Assembly (NCBI RefSeq): GCF_015062935.1
Contig: NZ_SUTM01000022.1
Location: 1 to 46,659 of the forward strand
DNA from: Methanobrevibacter sp.
GTDB lineage: Archaea > Methanobacteriota > Methanobacteria > Methanobacteriales > Methanobacteriaceae
Direction: 5' to 3'
Length of the DNA stretch: 46,659 nt
Positions 22,816-32,095 of the stretch are shown here, one piece after another. The translations under genes and the position numbers were made by a program. The notes beneath the pieces are model-generated. The model was not told the origin of the DNA and did not search any database. It saw only the letters and a list, made by a program, of their open reading frames with translations. The first letter of the stretch is position 1, and each line of letters starts with the position of its first letter.

Positions 22816-23928
22816 ATGGTTGACGTTTCTGTAATTATTCCCGTTTACAATGCAAGCGATTATCTTGAAGAAGCAATCGGCACAATACTGAACCAGTCCA
22901 TGGAGGACATTGAAGTAATATGTGTAGATGACGGATCTGAGGACAATTCACTTGAAATTCTCAAAAAAATTGCCGAAAAGGATTCAAGGGTTCAATATTA
23001 TCATCAGGAAAACCGTGGAGGAGGCGCTGCAAGAAATGTGGCACTGCCTCATGCAACCGGAAAATACATCTATTTCATGGATGCTGACGATATAGTTGAT
23101 TCAAATGCCCTTAAGGAATGCTATGACATTTGCGAAGAGAAAAATCTGGACTTTGTTCTTTTCAGGGCAATGAACTACGCCGAAGATACAGGGGAATACT
23201 TCAAGACAGATGACTACAGCATGGATGAACTCTATGACTTTGTAGGTGACAGGATTTTCAACTTCCATGACTTGGGAGATTTGATGTTCAAGGTATCAGT
23301 GACACCATGGTGCAAGCTCTACAACAGGGAGTTTGTCATGAGCACAGGAGCCCAGTTTGCCGAAGGACTTATTTTCCACGACAACATATTCTTCTGGGAC
23401 GTCTTCCTTTCAGCTGAAAGAATCTTTTTCTATGACAAATATCTCTATACAAGAAGAAGGCATTCCGCTTCATCAACAGGTGCCGGTGACAAGCGTTACA
23501 TAAGCACAATTACAATCAACAATATGATTATACAGAAGTTCATTAACCACGGACTGTTTGAAAAGTACAAGAAATACCTCTATGACCACAAGATTTATCT
23601 CATTTTCCACAGGTACAATACAATCCAGGAGCAGTTCCGTCCGTACTTCTATGAGCATCTTAAAGAGGACTTTTCAAAGATGCTTGATGATGAAAGATAT
23701 GAGGAGTTCATAAGCATAATAGTGCCGAACAACAAGAAAAGGTTTGAGATGGTCGTGAATTCAGAGGAGTTCAGGGAATTTGACCTTTCACTGCAGAACC
23801 TTCAGTTATCCATCAGGAAAAACGATCTTGCACGTAAAAACAAAAAGCTGAAAAAAGAGGTTAAGCGCCAGGAAAATCTCCTGTCCAGAAAGCCGGTTTC
23901 ACTATTCTTAAAACTTAAAGGTAAATAA
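22816..23928 (+). CDS. GT2-family glycosyltransferase (type B, second copy)
   Basis: The protein has 370 residues, with GAGGTTAT before the ATG. It follows the 18387 product closely: VSVIIPVYNASDYLEEAIGT, VDDGSEDNS, YFMDADDIVD, VTPWCKLYNREFV, FHDNIFFW and RRRHSASSTGAGD. Thus the A and B types alternate in the operon. The C-terminus is very basic and helical (RKNKKLKKEVKRQE), ending in a short hydrophobic-basic segment (LFLKLKGK). The catalytic residues are intact. Confidence 0.9.
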   Translation: MVDVSVIIPVYNASDYLEEAIGTILNQSMEDIEVICVDDGSEDNSLEILKKIAEKDSRVQYYHQENRGGGAARNVALPHATGKYIYFMDADDIVDSNALKECYDICEEKNLDFVLFRAMNYAEDTGEYFKTDDYSMDELYDFVGDRIFNFHDLGDLMFKVSVTPWCKLYNREFVMSTGAQFAEGLIFHDNIFFWDVFLSAERIFFYDKYLYTRRRHSASSTGAGDKRYISTITINNMIIQKFINHGLFEKYKKYLYDHKIYLIFHRYNTIQEQFRPYFYEHLKEDFSKMLDDERYEEFISIIVPNNKKRFEMVVNSEEFREFDLSLQNLQLSIRKNDLARKNKKLKKEVKRQENLLSRKPVSLFLKLKGK

Positions 23929-23929
23929 C

Positions 23930-25027
23930 ATGTCTTTTAAACCTAAAGTATCAGTAATAATGCCTTCACTTAATGTGGGCGAATATATAGAACAATGTAT
24001 AGAAAGTGTCGCAAATCAGACTCTGGAAGATATTGAAATCATCTGTATCGATGCAGGCTCAACAGACGGCACACTTGAAATCCTTAAGGAATATGAAAAA
24101 AAGGATTCAAGGATAAAGCTTTTGGATTCGGATAAAAAGAGCTATGGATATCAGATGAACATGGCAATTTCACATGCTGAAGGAGAATATATCGGAATTG
24201 TTGAAACCGATGACTATATATCAAAGGACATGTTTGAAAAGCTCTATGATCTTTCAAAAGGCGAAATTGATGTGGTAAAGAGTAATTTCTATCACGTTGA
24301 GGAGTCAGGAAAAATAAGAAAGGATACCGGTAAAAGGAATCATGTGGCTGAAAAAAAGACATTCACCATTGAGGATTTCCCGGCAATCATCAAGGCTCAT
24401 CCGTCAATATGGGCCGGAATATACAGAAGGGAATTTCTTTTAAATAATGATATCAGATTCATTGAGGAACCCGGCGGAGGATGGGTTGACAATCCGTTTT
24501 TTTATGAAACCGCATTCGGCGCCGAATCAATCATATACACGGATGAGGCTTATTATTATTACAGGGAGTTCAATCCCGCATCATCATCAAACAATCTCTC
24601 AGATTATACAATACCTATTAAAAGAATGCTTGACAACCTTGATGTCGTCAATCGCTACAGCAAAAAATCAGACGGCATTCTCAAGATGGTGTATATGAGG
24701 GCCTTCGCATATCTCCGAAACATCCAGAGAAGAGAGTTTTTCACAGAAAACCTTGAAGAGGTCAGGCCTCTTTTACATGAAATGATGCTTAGGATGGACG
24801 GGGATTACATAAATGCACACTCAGACATTGCAGATAAGATGGAGTACTACAGGTACCTTTCACCTTTACGACTTTCAAGTGAATTTTCAGACAGTGAATA
24901 TGAAAATTTATTAAAAGAGAATGATTTTTTATATGAACGTATAGCAAAACTTGAAAAAGCCAATAAAAAACTTAAAGATGGAAATAAACAGCCATCTATT
25001 AAAAACAAATTAAAAAAGTTATTTTAG
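23930..25027 (+). CDS. GT2-family glycosyltransferase (type D)
   Basis: The protein has 365 residues and starts one base after the previous stop. The N-terminus VSVIMPSLNVGEYIEQCIES and the loop IDAGSTDGT (Ala in place of the second Asp) are followed by IVETDDYIS, a variant with Thr-Asp-Asp at the metal site. The middle has SIWAGIYRREFL and GGGWVDNPFFYETAF, then YYREFNPASSSN. These features recur in transferases of polymeric surface glycans. It ends KNKLKKLF. The motif changes are conservative enough that activity is likely. Confidence 0.88.
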   Translation: MSFKPKVSVIMPSLNVGEYIEQCIESVANQTLEDIEIICIDAGSTDGTLEILKEYEKKDSRIKLLDSDKKSYGYQMNMAISHAEGEYIGIVETDDYISKDMFEKLYDLSKGEIDVVKSNFYHVEESGKIRKDTGKRNHVAEKKTFTIEDFPAIIKAHPSIWAGIYRREFLLNNDIRFIEEPGGGWVDNPFFYETAFGAESIIYTDEAYYYYREFNPASSSNNLSDYTIPIKRMLDNLDVVNRYSKKSDGILKMVYMRAFAYLRNIQRREFFTENLEEVRPLLHEMMLRMDGDYINAHSDIADKMEYYRYLSPLRLSSEFSDSEYENLLKENDFLYERIAKLEKANKKLKDGNKQPSIKNKLKKLF

Positions 25028-25088
25028 TTAAACTTTTTAATTAAAAAAAACATAATTTAATTATTAAATTAAAAATTTTTGGGATATT

Positions 25089-26411
25089 ATGAATATTACT
25101 GTTATCGGAACCGGTTATGTAGGACTTGTTACAGGTGCCTGCTTTTCCAAGATGGGAAACAAGGTATACTGTGTGGATATTGTTGAAGAGAAAATTGAAG
25201 GTTTGAAAAACAACATCATGCCTATTTTTGAACCTAATCTGGAGACACTTGTTAAAACCAGTCAGGAAAAGGGTGATTTGATATTCACCACCAACATCAA
25301 AGAAGCATTGGATGACACCAACATGATTTTCATTGCAGTTGGAACTCCAATGGCTGAAGACGGAAGTGCAAACCTGGATTATATTTTCTCTGCAGCTTCA
25401 GATATTGCAAACAATATTACAAAGGATTCAATTGTGGTCATAAAGTCAACAGTTCCTGTGGGAACAGGTTTCCAGGTAAGAGACCATATCAACAGTATTT
25501 TATCTCAAAAGGGTTCTGATGTTGAAATAAAAATTGCTTCCAATCCGGAGTTTTTAAAGGAAGGTCATGCAATCGAGGACTGCCTGCATCCTGACCGTAT
25601 CGTTATCGGTGCAGAAGAAGATGAAGTCTTTGAAACCATGAGAGATTTATACTCACCGTTTGTTTTAAACCATGACCGGTTTGTTATGATGGACATCAAA
25701 TCATCTGAAATGACCAAATACGTTGCAAACGCAATGCTTGCAACAAAGATATCATTCATGAACGAGATAGCAAACATCTGTGAGGTTACCGGTGCAAATG
25801 TCCAGAACGTGCGTAAAGGAATCGGATCAGATAAAAGAATTGGTTATGACTTCATATATGCAGGATGCGGATATGGGGGAAGCTGTTTTCCTAAAGACGT
25901 TCAGGCACTTATCAATACTGCACAGGTTCACGGATACGAACCTAAAATACTCTCCACAGTAGAGGGAGTAAACAAAAAACAGAAAACAGTTCTCTTTAAA
26001 AAGGTCATTGACAGGTTCGGAGAAGACCTCACAGGAAAGACATTCGCAATATGGGGACTTGCATTCAAGCCTGGAACCGATGACGTAAGGGAAGCCACAT
26101 CACTTGTGGTTGCATCACACCTCATAGACCACGGAGCAAAAATCAGGGCATACGATTCACAGGCAACAGAAGAGTTCAAAAAGGCAATCGATGACAAGTA
26201 CCTTGATTCAATTGAATTTGCAGACCTCAGATATGACGCACTTGATTCATGTGATGCACTTATACTGATTACAGAATGGAAGGAATTCAGAAACCCTGAC
26301 TTTGATATTCTCGCAGAAAAGCTCAATCATAAGGTAATATTCGACGGAAGAAATATCTACGACAAAAAGATACAGAATTTAGGATTTGAATTATATCAGA
26401 TAGGATGTTAA
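25089..26411 (+). CDS. UDP-glucose/nucleotide-sugar 6-dehydrogenase
   Basis: The protein has 440 residues, with GGGAT before the ATG. The N-terminal Rossmann site is ITVIGTGYVGLVTGACFS; then AVGTPMAEDGSANLDY, STVPVGTG and SNPEFLKEG; the catalytic cysteine is in CGYGGSCFPKD (Cys266); the C-terminal domain has WGLAFKPGTDDVREA. It oxidises C6 of a UDP-hexose to the uronic acid with 2 NAD+ in the cytosol. A uronate in the polymer made by the neighbouring transferases is therefore likely. UDP-glucose is the usual substrate, but UDP-GlcNAc- and UDP-ManNAc-type relatives have similar motifs. An AT-rich 61-base gap with a T-tract before it may hold its own promoter. Confidence 0.92.
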   Translation: MNITVIGTGYVGLVTGACFSKMGNKVYCVDIVEEKIEGLKNNIMPIFEPNLETLVKTSQEKGDLIFTTNIKEALDDTNMIFIAVGTPMAEDGSANLDYIFSAASDIANNITKDSIVVIKSTVPVGTGFQVRDHINSILSQKGSDVEIKIASNPEFLKEGHAIEDCLHPDRIVIGAEEDEVFETMRDLYSPFVLNHDRFVMMDIKSSEMTKYVANAMLATKISFMNEIANICEVTGANVQNVRKGIGSDKRIGYDFIYAGCGYGGSCFPKDVQALINTAQVHGYEPKILSTVEGVNKKQKTVLFKKVIDRFGEDLTGKTFAIWGLAFKPGTDDVREATSLVVASHLIDHGAKIRAYDSQATEEFKKAIDDKYLDSIEFADLRYDALDSCDALILITEWKEFRNPDFDILAEKLNHKVIFDGRNIYDKKIQNLGFELYQIGC

Positions 26412-26412
26412 T

Positions 26413-27702
26413 ATGGCTCTAGTATCAGTAATTATCCCTACATACAATGTGGAAGACTATATAGGCGAATGTTTGGACAGCATATGTAATCAGACCTTGA
26501 ACGATATTGAAATCATCTGCATTGATGACGGATCTGACGATTCCACTTTAGATAAGTTAAATGAATATGCATCTAAAGATGACAGAATCAAAGTGATATC
26601 ACAGGAAAATAAGGGTCCTTCTTCTGCACGTAATGCAGGTTTGGACAATGCTTTAGGGAAATATATCTATTTCATGGATTCAGACGATTATCTTGAACTG
26701 AATGCTCTTGAAAAGTTAACTGATATTGCTGAAGAAAATTCACTGGACCTAATTATATTCAAACTGATCAATTTTGATGATGGCAGCGAAGAAAAGTATG
26801 AGACAAGATACTATAATATAGAAGCATTAAGCGATTTGAAAAATACTGTATTTTCATATAAGGACATTCCTGATAAAATATTTCATATCGCAGTATCACC
26901 GCCGGGCAAATTATTTAAAAGGGATCTCATTAAGGATATACGCTTTATTGAAGGTGTGATATTTGAAGACAATATCTTCTTCATTGAAGCACTGTTCAAT
27001 TCCACAAGATTATATTTCTATGATGAATATCTCTACAACAGACGTGTCAGGCCGGGGTCTCTTATGACCTCCAAAAAGAATTTTGCAGACTACATTTTTG
27101 TTTCAAACAGGCTTATAGACATAACCAAGGAAAATGGCATGTTTGATGCATGCAAGGCTTCACTTTTTGACAAGATTATCATCAACAACTATTCAAGATT
27201 CAGCCAAAGTCAGGGTGAAAGCAAACTTGAATACTTTGACAAGCTCAAAAAGGATTTCCTTGCCAAAAAAGAGGAATATGCAGATGACAATGTATTTGAA
27301 ATAATCCCGTCAAGACCTAGGGAAATATTTAACAGCTGCATAGAGTCTGAAAATGCAAGGGAGTTTGACCTGTCAGTTAAACTTATAGATAGTGAAATCC
27401 TACTCCAAAGAACAGAAGATGCACTTGAGACTAAAAAAGATCAGTTCAGAAATTACAAAGAGGTAACAAAAGCCCAACTCAGGTCTCTCAGACATGATAA
27501 AAACCAGCTTATCAACAATTCTAAAAGACTGTCAGCCAAAGTCAATGAGCTGTCCTATGAACAAAAGCTTCTTGTTAAGGAGAACAAAACCTACAAGCAG
27601 GAAAATAGGCATCTCACAAAGGTCAACAAGGAACTTATGAGTTCAACAAGCTGGAAAGTTACAAAACCGTTGAGGCTTGCCGGAAGGGTAGCCAAAAAAT
27701 AG
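26413..27702 (+). CDS. GT2-family glycosyltransferase with long coiled-coil tail
   Basis: The protein has 429 residues and starts one base after the dehydrogenase stop. Motifs are VSVIIPTYNVEDYIGECLDS, IDDGSDDST and YFMDSDDYLE. After the GT-A domain, residues 310-410 form a long coiled coil, followed by SSTSWKVTKPLRLAGRVAKK, the clearest copy of the S-x-SW-K-x-TK-P-L-R tail. It is the last gene of the operon; a T-tract follows (27711-27717). The coiled coil may tether it to other transferases with the same tail. Confidence 0.9.
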   Translation: MALVSVIIPTYNVEDYIGECLDSICNQTLNDIEIICIDDGSDDSTLDKLNEYASKDDRIKVISQENKGPSSARNAGLDNALGKYIYFMDSDDYLELNALEKLTDIAEENSLDLIIFKLINFDDGSEEKYETRYYNIEALSDLKNTVFSYKDIPDKIFHIAVSPPGKLFKRDLIKDIRFIEGVIFEDNIFFIEALFNSTRLYFYDEYLYNRRVRPGSLMTSKKNFADYIFVSNRLIDITKENGMFDACKASLFDKIIINNYSRFSQSQGESKLEYFDKLKKDFLAKKEEYADDNVFEIIPSRPREIFNSCIESENAREFDLSVKLIDSEILLQRTEDALETKKDQFRNYKEVTKAQLRSLRHDKNQLINNSKRLSAKVNELSYEQKLLVKENKTYKQENRHLTKVNKELMSSTSWKVTKPLRLAGRVAKK

Positions 27703-27814
27703 CTTAACTTTTTTTATCCATTTACCTTCCGCACCTGATTAAATTTTATATATTTACTATTTTTTTTACATTAATTATTACTTTTGTTTATATTTCCAAA
27801 GACATATGATTAAA

Positions 27815-27873
27815 TTAATATATGTAAAAATAAAAAATAAATATTGTAGAAAAATTCTACATTGTTATAACAA
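27815..27873 (+). promoter_or_regulatory. TATA box and two adjacent palindromes upstream of the ABC transporter operon
   Basis: A TATA-like TTAATATATG (27815-27824) is followed by TGTAGAA-AAA-TTCTACA (27845-27861) and, directly adjoining, the perfect palindrome TTGTTATAACAA (27862-27873). They occupy the expected transcription start and leader, 16-44 bases before the ATG. This is the place for operators of an amino-acid-responsive repressor; alternatively the first could be an RNA stem. Confidence 0.5.
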
Positions 27874-27888
27874 TTTTGGTGTTTAAAA

Positions 27889-28713
27889 ATGAATAAAAAG
27901 ATAGGTTTTATTTTAGCTTTAGTCCTCGTATCTTTAATGATGCTAGGTTCTGTAAGCGCTGGTTTATTTGATTTTATGGGTGGAAATTCAAATCAGACCG
28001 CTAACGATGAGAATACCTTCATTGTAGGTTTTGACGCAGAATTCCCTCCATACGGATATAAAGACGATAATGGAAGCTATGTTGGTTTCGATTTAGATTT
28101 AGCAAAAGAAGTTTGTGAAAGAAACAACTGGACATTTAAAGCACAACCAATCGATTGGGATGCAAAAGATGCTGAATTAGAATCAGGATCTATCGACTGT
28201 ATCTGGAACGGTTTCACCATTGACGGCAGGGAAAACGATTACCTCTGGTCCAACCCATACTTTGACAACAAACAAATATTTGTTGTAAAATCAGACTCAG
28301 GAATCAAATCCATTGCTGATTTAAAAGGTAAAACTGTAGAAACACAAAAAGATTCATCTGCATTAGCAGCTCTCCAGGGCGACAATAAAACTATTGCAGA
28401 CACTTTCGCTACATTAACTGAAGTTGCTGACTATAACACCGCATTCATGGACCTCGAATCAGGTGCATGTGACGCAGTTGCTATGGATATTGGTGTAGCA
28501 GAATATGATATCGACCAAAAAAATAATACCGATGCATTTTCCATCCTGGATGAATCCATCACTACCGAAAAATACGGTATTGGATTCAAAAAAGGTAACA
28601 CCGATTTAAAAGACACAGTACAAAAAACTTTAGATGAAATGTTTAAAGACGGTACTGTTTTAAAAATCGCAGAAAAATACGGTATTTCCGAAGATGCTTT
28701 AATCCAAGGTTAA
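27889..28713 (+). CDS. Amino-acid ABC transporter, substrate-binding protein
   Basis: The protein has 274 residues. Residues 1-25 are a signal peptide or anchor (KKIGFILALVLVSLMMLG, then SVSAG). The mature part is a family-3 solute-binding protein: FIVGFDAEFPPYGYKDDNG, YVGFDLDLAKEVCERN, IDCIWNGFTI, then SIADLKGKTVETQKDS and AVAMDIGVAEYD. Asp and Arg residues in these motifs bind the alpha-amino and carboxyl groups of polar or cationic amino acids. It captures the ligand outside the membrane and hands it to the permease encoded next. Its exact ligand is unclear. Confidence 0.92.
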   Translation: MNKKIGFILALVLVSLMMLGSVSAGLFDFMGGNSNQTANDENTFIVGFDAEFPPYGYKDDNGSYVGFDLDLAKEVCERNNWTFKAQPIDWDAKDAELESGSIDCIWNGFTIDGRENDYLWSNPYFDNKQIFVVKSDSGIKSIADLKGKTVETQKDSSALAALQGDNKTIADTFATLTEVADYNTAFMDLESGACDAVAMDIGVAEYDIDQKNNTDAFSILDESITTEKYGIGFKKGNTDLKDTVQKTLDEMFKDGTVLKIAEKYGISEDALIQG

Positions 28714-28744
28714 ATAAATTAGTTTAGAGGGGAGAATTAGTTAT

Positions 28745-29395
28745 ATGATATTAAGTACAGTAATTGAACAATTACTAGGAGGTATGGTTACCTCAATTGA
28801 GATATTTCTATTAACTCTCTTATTCTCTCTTCCTTTAGGTTTGGTTATTGCCGGAGGAAGAATGAGTAAGTTTGCGCCGCTCAGGTGGCTCATGAAGATA
28901 TATATTTCAATCATGAGAGGTACTCCATTGATGTTGCAGTTAATTGTAGTATTTTTCGCACCGTACTATGTATTCGGAATCAATCTTTCAGCGGATTACA
29001 GGTTCATAGCCGTAATCATAGCATTTACAATCAACTATGCTGCATATTTCGCTGAAATCTACAGAGGAGGAATTGAATCAATTAACAGCGGACAGTATGA
29101 AGCGGCTCAGGTATTGGGTTACAGTAAAATAGAAACATTCTTCATAATAATCATGCCACAGGTATTTAAGGTCATTCTTCCTTCAGTAACTAATGAAGTG
29201 ATTACTCTTGTAAAAGATACTTCCTTATCATTTGTAATTGCAATTCCGGAAATGTTTACAGTTGCTAAACAGATTGCAGCTGCAGACGCATCTATATCTG
29301 CACTTCTCGTAGCAGGTATTTTCTACTACATATTCAACATTGTCGTTGCATTTGTAATGGAACATCTAGAAAACAGAATGAATTATTATGAATAG
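28745..29395 (+). CDS. Amino-acid ABC transporter, permease
   Basis: The protein has 216 residues with about five membrane helices and GAGGGGAGAA before the ATG. It has the polar amino-acid permease features MRGTPLMLQLIVVFF and, near residue 120, the EAA loop that contacts the ATPase (GQYEAAQVLGYSKIETFFII, with the following MPQVFKVILPS). Homodimers of such HisM/GlnP-type proteins form the channel. The gene is 32 bases after the binding-protein gene and 12 before the ATPase gene, all in one operon. Confidence 0.92.
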   Translation: MILSTVIEQLLGGMVTSIEIFLLTLLFSLPLGLVIAGGRMSKFAPLRWLMKIYISIMRGTPLMLQLIVVFFAPYYVFGINLSADYRFIAVIIAFTINYAAYFAEIYRGGIESINSGQYEAAQVLGYSKIETFFIIIMPQVFKVILPSVTNEVITLVKDTSLSFVIAIPEMFTVAKQIAAADASISALLVAGIFYYIFNIVVAFVMEHLENRMNYYE

Positions 29396-29407
29396 GGGGA
29401 GTATTAA

Positions 29408-30091
29408 ATGAGTTTACTTGAAATCAAAAATCTTAAAAAAAGCTTTGGTGACAATGTGGTTTTAAAGGATATTTCCCTAAGTGTTGATAAAGGGGAAGTA
29501 TTGGCCATTATCGGACCTTCCGGTTCAGGTAAATCCACACTGCTTCGATGCATTACCGATTTAGAAGAGGAAGACAGCGGAGAAATAAACTTTGAGGGAA
29601 CTTTCGGACTTGTATTCCAGAATTTCAATCTGTTCCCGCACCATTCCGTAATGAAAAACATTACCAATGCACCTATACGTGTACAGAAAAGAGACAAGAA
29701 AGAAGTGTTTGAGCATGCGCGCAAACTGTTATCTCAAATGGGTCTTGAAGACAAGGAAGACGCTTATCCTTGTGAGCTTTCAGGAGGTCAGCAGCAGAGG
29801 GTTTCAATTGCAAGGGCTCTTGCGATGAATCCGGACATACTGTTTTTTGACGAACCTACCTCAGCACTGGATCCTGAACTGACAGGTGAGATTTTAAATG
29901 TAATTAAGGATTTGGCTGCTCAGAACATGACAATGGTCATTGTAACTCACGAAATGGCCTTTGCACGTAATGTTGCAGATACAATCATCTTCATGGACGG
30001 TGGAGTGATTGTTGAAGAAGGAACTCCAGAAGAGGTATTTTCATCCGACAACCCGAGGATGAAGGATTTCCTTGGAAAATTCTACGATTAA
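29408..30091 (+). CDS. Amino-acid ABC transporter, ATP-binding protein
   Basis: The protein has 227 residues, with GGGGGAG before the ATG. Walker [11 protein letters not shown]-loop FQNFNLFPH, signature [14 protein letters not shown], Walker [13 protein letters not shown] and the H-loop VTHEM are all present. It is about 15-20 residues shorter than usual for GlnQ/HisP because the loop between Walker A and the Q-loop ([13 protein letters not shown]) lacks the common extra segment. It hydrolyses ATP to drive uptake by the two proteins encoded upstream. It ends the operon; T-tracts follow. Confidence 0.93.
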   Translation: MSLLEIKNLKKSFGDNVVLKDISLSVDKGEVLAIIGPSGSGKSTLLRCITDLEEEDSGEINFEGTFGLVFQNFNLFPHHSVMKNITNAPIRVQKRDKKEVFEHARKLLSQMGLEDKEDAYPCELSGGQQQRVSIARALAMNPDILFFDEPTSALDPELTGEILNVIKDLAAQNMTMVIVTHEMAFARNVADTIIFMDGGVIVEEGTPEEVFSSDNPRMKDFLGKFYD

Positions 30092-30357
30092 ATTTTTACA
30101 ATTTAATCAACTATTTTTTTATTTATTTTAATTGCATCAATGACTGATTATTTTAATAGTGTTTTACCCAAATTATAAAATAATCATTTGTTCTTTTTAT
30201 ATTTTTGATTTTTATCACATAGCTTAAAAATGTTTTTTCTCTCACCTACATTTCACTGACAATTTTTATCATTTTCGATAATTTTTCATAAAATATATAA
30301 AATATTGTTACTATAATAGTATTAATTAAAGATTAAAATGCTAATAGGTGTTGATAT
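30092..30357 (+). promoter_or_regulatory. Intergenic region with T-tracts and promoter for the zinc-ribbon gene
   Basis: T-runs just after the ATPase gene (30112-30120) can terminate its transcript. AAAATATATAAAATA (30290-30304) is a good TATA box about 55-65 bases before the ATG at 30358, giving a leader of about 30 bases with AGGTGTTG near its end. I see no gene or structured RNA in the remainder, which is very AT-rich. Confidence 0.45.
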
Positions 30358-31029
30358 ATGAAATGTCCAAATTGTGAAAGTGAAAATTCAGATACTGCAA
30401 AATTCTGCAAAAAATGCGGTACTGCATTGAATGCGGAAACAGGTCCCAACAGTCATGAGACCCTGGTAAAGTCCATGAACGAACAGAAATCATCCAACAA
30501 CAATACTAAAATAATAATTATAGCATTGGCCATTGTTGCAGTTGTTCTGGCAGGTGCATTCGTATACATGTTTACAGCCGGAGACTCAGCAAGCAATTCA
30601 GCCAACAATGTCAACTCAGCATCAAATAACGCATCACAGGTTGATACTGACGATGCCAACAGTGACAAAGCTGTCTCTGCATCCAAACCGGCGCAGTCTG
30701 CGAAATCTTCCATGAAGATACAGGGAGGTAGTTTCTCCACAGGAAGTGCGGATGCGGACAAGACTTATGCGCAGATATATGTAGGTACAGAACATTCAGG
30801 TGAAAGCGTTATCGTTCAGATATTCTATTCAAGAGACGGAAACAGCTTAAACAATGGTAATATGGTGCCTGCTAATGTACATTCAGACGGTTATCTCTAC
30901 ATTACCAGTGCTGATGCATATCTGTACTATCCGGATTATGCTACAATCAAATTATATGATTCAAACAGTAATCTTTTAGATACCCAAAGTGTTTCACTCA
31001 CACCAACAAGTGGAACCCAGTACTTCTAA
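30358..31029 (+). CDS. Zinc-ribbon protein with one membrane helix and a secreted C-terminal domain
   Basis: The protein has 223 residues. Residues 3-21 are a zinc ribbon (CPNCESENSDTAKFCKKCG) on the cytoplasmic side. Residues 50-72 form one membrane helix (KIIIIALAIVAVVLAGAFVY). A Ser/Asn/Ala/Asp-rich spacer follows, then a beta-rich domain of about 100 residues with QIYVGTEHSGESVIVQIFY, DGYLYITSADAYLYYPDY and a terminal VSLTPTSGTQYF. The layout (cytosolic ribbon, helix, extracytoplasmic domain) recurs in Methanobrevibacter and may sense or anchor surface structures. Function is not known. Confidence 0.8.
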   Translation: MKCPNCESENSDTAKFCKKCGTALNAETGPNSHETLVKSMNEQKSSNNNTKIIIIALAIVAVVLAGAFVYMFTAGDSASNSANNVNSASNNASQVDTDDANSDKAVSASKPAQSAKSSMKIQGGSFSTGSADADKTYAQIYVGTEHSGESVIVQIFYSRDGNSLNNGNMVPANVHSDGYLYITSADAYLYYPDYATIKLYDSNSNLLDTQSVSLTPTSGTQYF

Positions 31030-31039
31030 AATCATATAA

Positions 31040-31078
31040 TTTTCTTTTTCTTTTTTTAAACTCAAAAGTTTATATAAT
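31040..31078 (+). promoter_or_regulatory. T-tract terminator and TATA box before the GT2 gene
   Basis: TTTTCTTTTTCTTTTTTT (31040-31057) is a strong archaeal termination signal. It is followed by TTTATATAAT (31069-31078), a TATA box about 50 bases before the ATG at 31127, so the transferase gene is a separate unit. Confidence 0.6.
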
Positions 31079-31126
31079 AATAACAAAATAAAATAATCAT
31101 GTTTTTAATATTTAAAAGGAATTAAT

Positions 31127-32095
31127 ATGAAAGTTTCTGTAATAATGCCTGTTTTCAATGAGGAGAAATATGTCAGAAAAGCCATTGAAAGCGTTCTGGG
31201 TCAAACTCTTGATGATTTTGAACTGATTGTTGTAAATGACGGGTCATGCGACAGCACCCTGGACATCATCAGACAGTTCACCGATTCAAGAATCAAGTTG
31301 ATCAACCAGGACAATCAGGGTCCCGGCGCTTCCAGAAACAATGCATTGAGACATGCCCGTGGAGAATATATCATGTTTCTGGATGGTGATGACTGGTACT
31401 GTCCCGATGCCATCGAAACGGCATACAGTGAAGCCAAAAGCAGAGATACCGACATTTCAATCTTTCAGATTATCAAGTATGACGGCAAGTATTCCAAAAA
31501 TGACTGGTTCAACCTTGACAATTTCGACGAAACCTTTGAAGATAGGGTTTTCAATCCCCATGACAGCGGAGATTTCCTATTTGATATATCTGTAAGTGCT
31601 TCTCAAAAGATATTTCGAAGGGACTTTTTAGAAAGGATAGATGCAAGATTTCCTGAGGGCATATTTTTTGAGGACATGCCGTTCTTCTTTTATACCTATC
31701 TTAAAGCGGAAAGGGTTTCCATTATCAAAAAGCATCTTTATGTGAGACGAAAGCATGAGGGGTCAACTACCGAACATGTCGGCGGGAAGTTTCTTGATAC
31801 AGTTCCGGCAGGCCAAATTCTGATGGACATTTTCATTGAAAACGGATGGTATGATATGTATAAGTTTGACCTTATTGCATTCAAGATAAACGGTCCCCGC
31901 TATGCCCTGATGGCAATCGATGAAGAATATAAAAAGCCCCTCTACACTCTGATTAAGGAAGACTATGAAAAAATAAAAGCCACACCATATTATGGGGACT
32001 ATCTTGAAAATCTGGGTCCTGTAAAAAGGAAGTTTTTCACAGACATCATAGCTTCAGGGAACTATGATGACTTTTTAAGACTGTCTAAAAAATAA
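31127..32095 (+). CDS. GT2-family glycosyltransferase, without C-terminal tail
   Basis: The protein has 322 residues, with AAAAGGAATTA before the ATG. Motifs are VSVIMPVFNEEKYVRKAIES, VNDGSCDST and FLDGDDWYCPD (the last Asp-Gly-Asp-Asp being the metal site). The middle has FFEDMPFFFYTYLKAE and VRRKHEGSTTEH. Unlike the operon enzymes it stops soon after the helical domain, without a coiled coil or basic tail. The 3' end overlaps the convergent membrane-protein gene by 11 bases. It is probably another surface-glycan enzyme under separate control. Confidence 0.9.
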   Translation: MKVSVIMPVFNEEKYVRKAIESVLGQTLDDFELIVVNDGSCDSTLDIIRQFTDSRIKLINQDNQGPGASRNNALRHARGEYIMFLDGDDWYCPDAIETAYSEAKSRDTDISIFQIIKYDGKYSKNDWFNLDNFDETFEDRVFNPHDSGDFLFDISVSASQKIFRRDFLERIDARFPEGIFFEDMPFFFYTYLKAERVSIIKKHLYVRRKHEGSTTEHVGGKFLDTVPAGQILMDIFIENGWYDMYKFDLIAFKINGPRYALMAIDEEYKKPLYTLIKEDYEKIKATPYYGDYLENLGPVKRKFFTDIIASGNYDDFLRLSKK

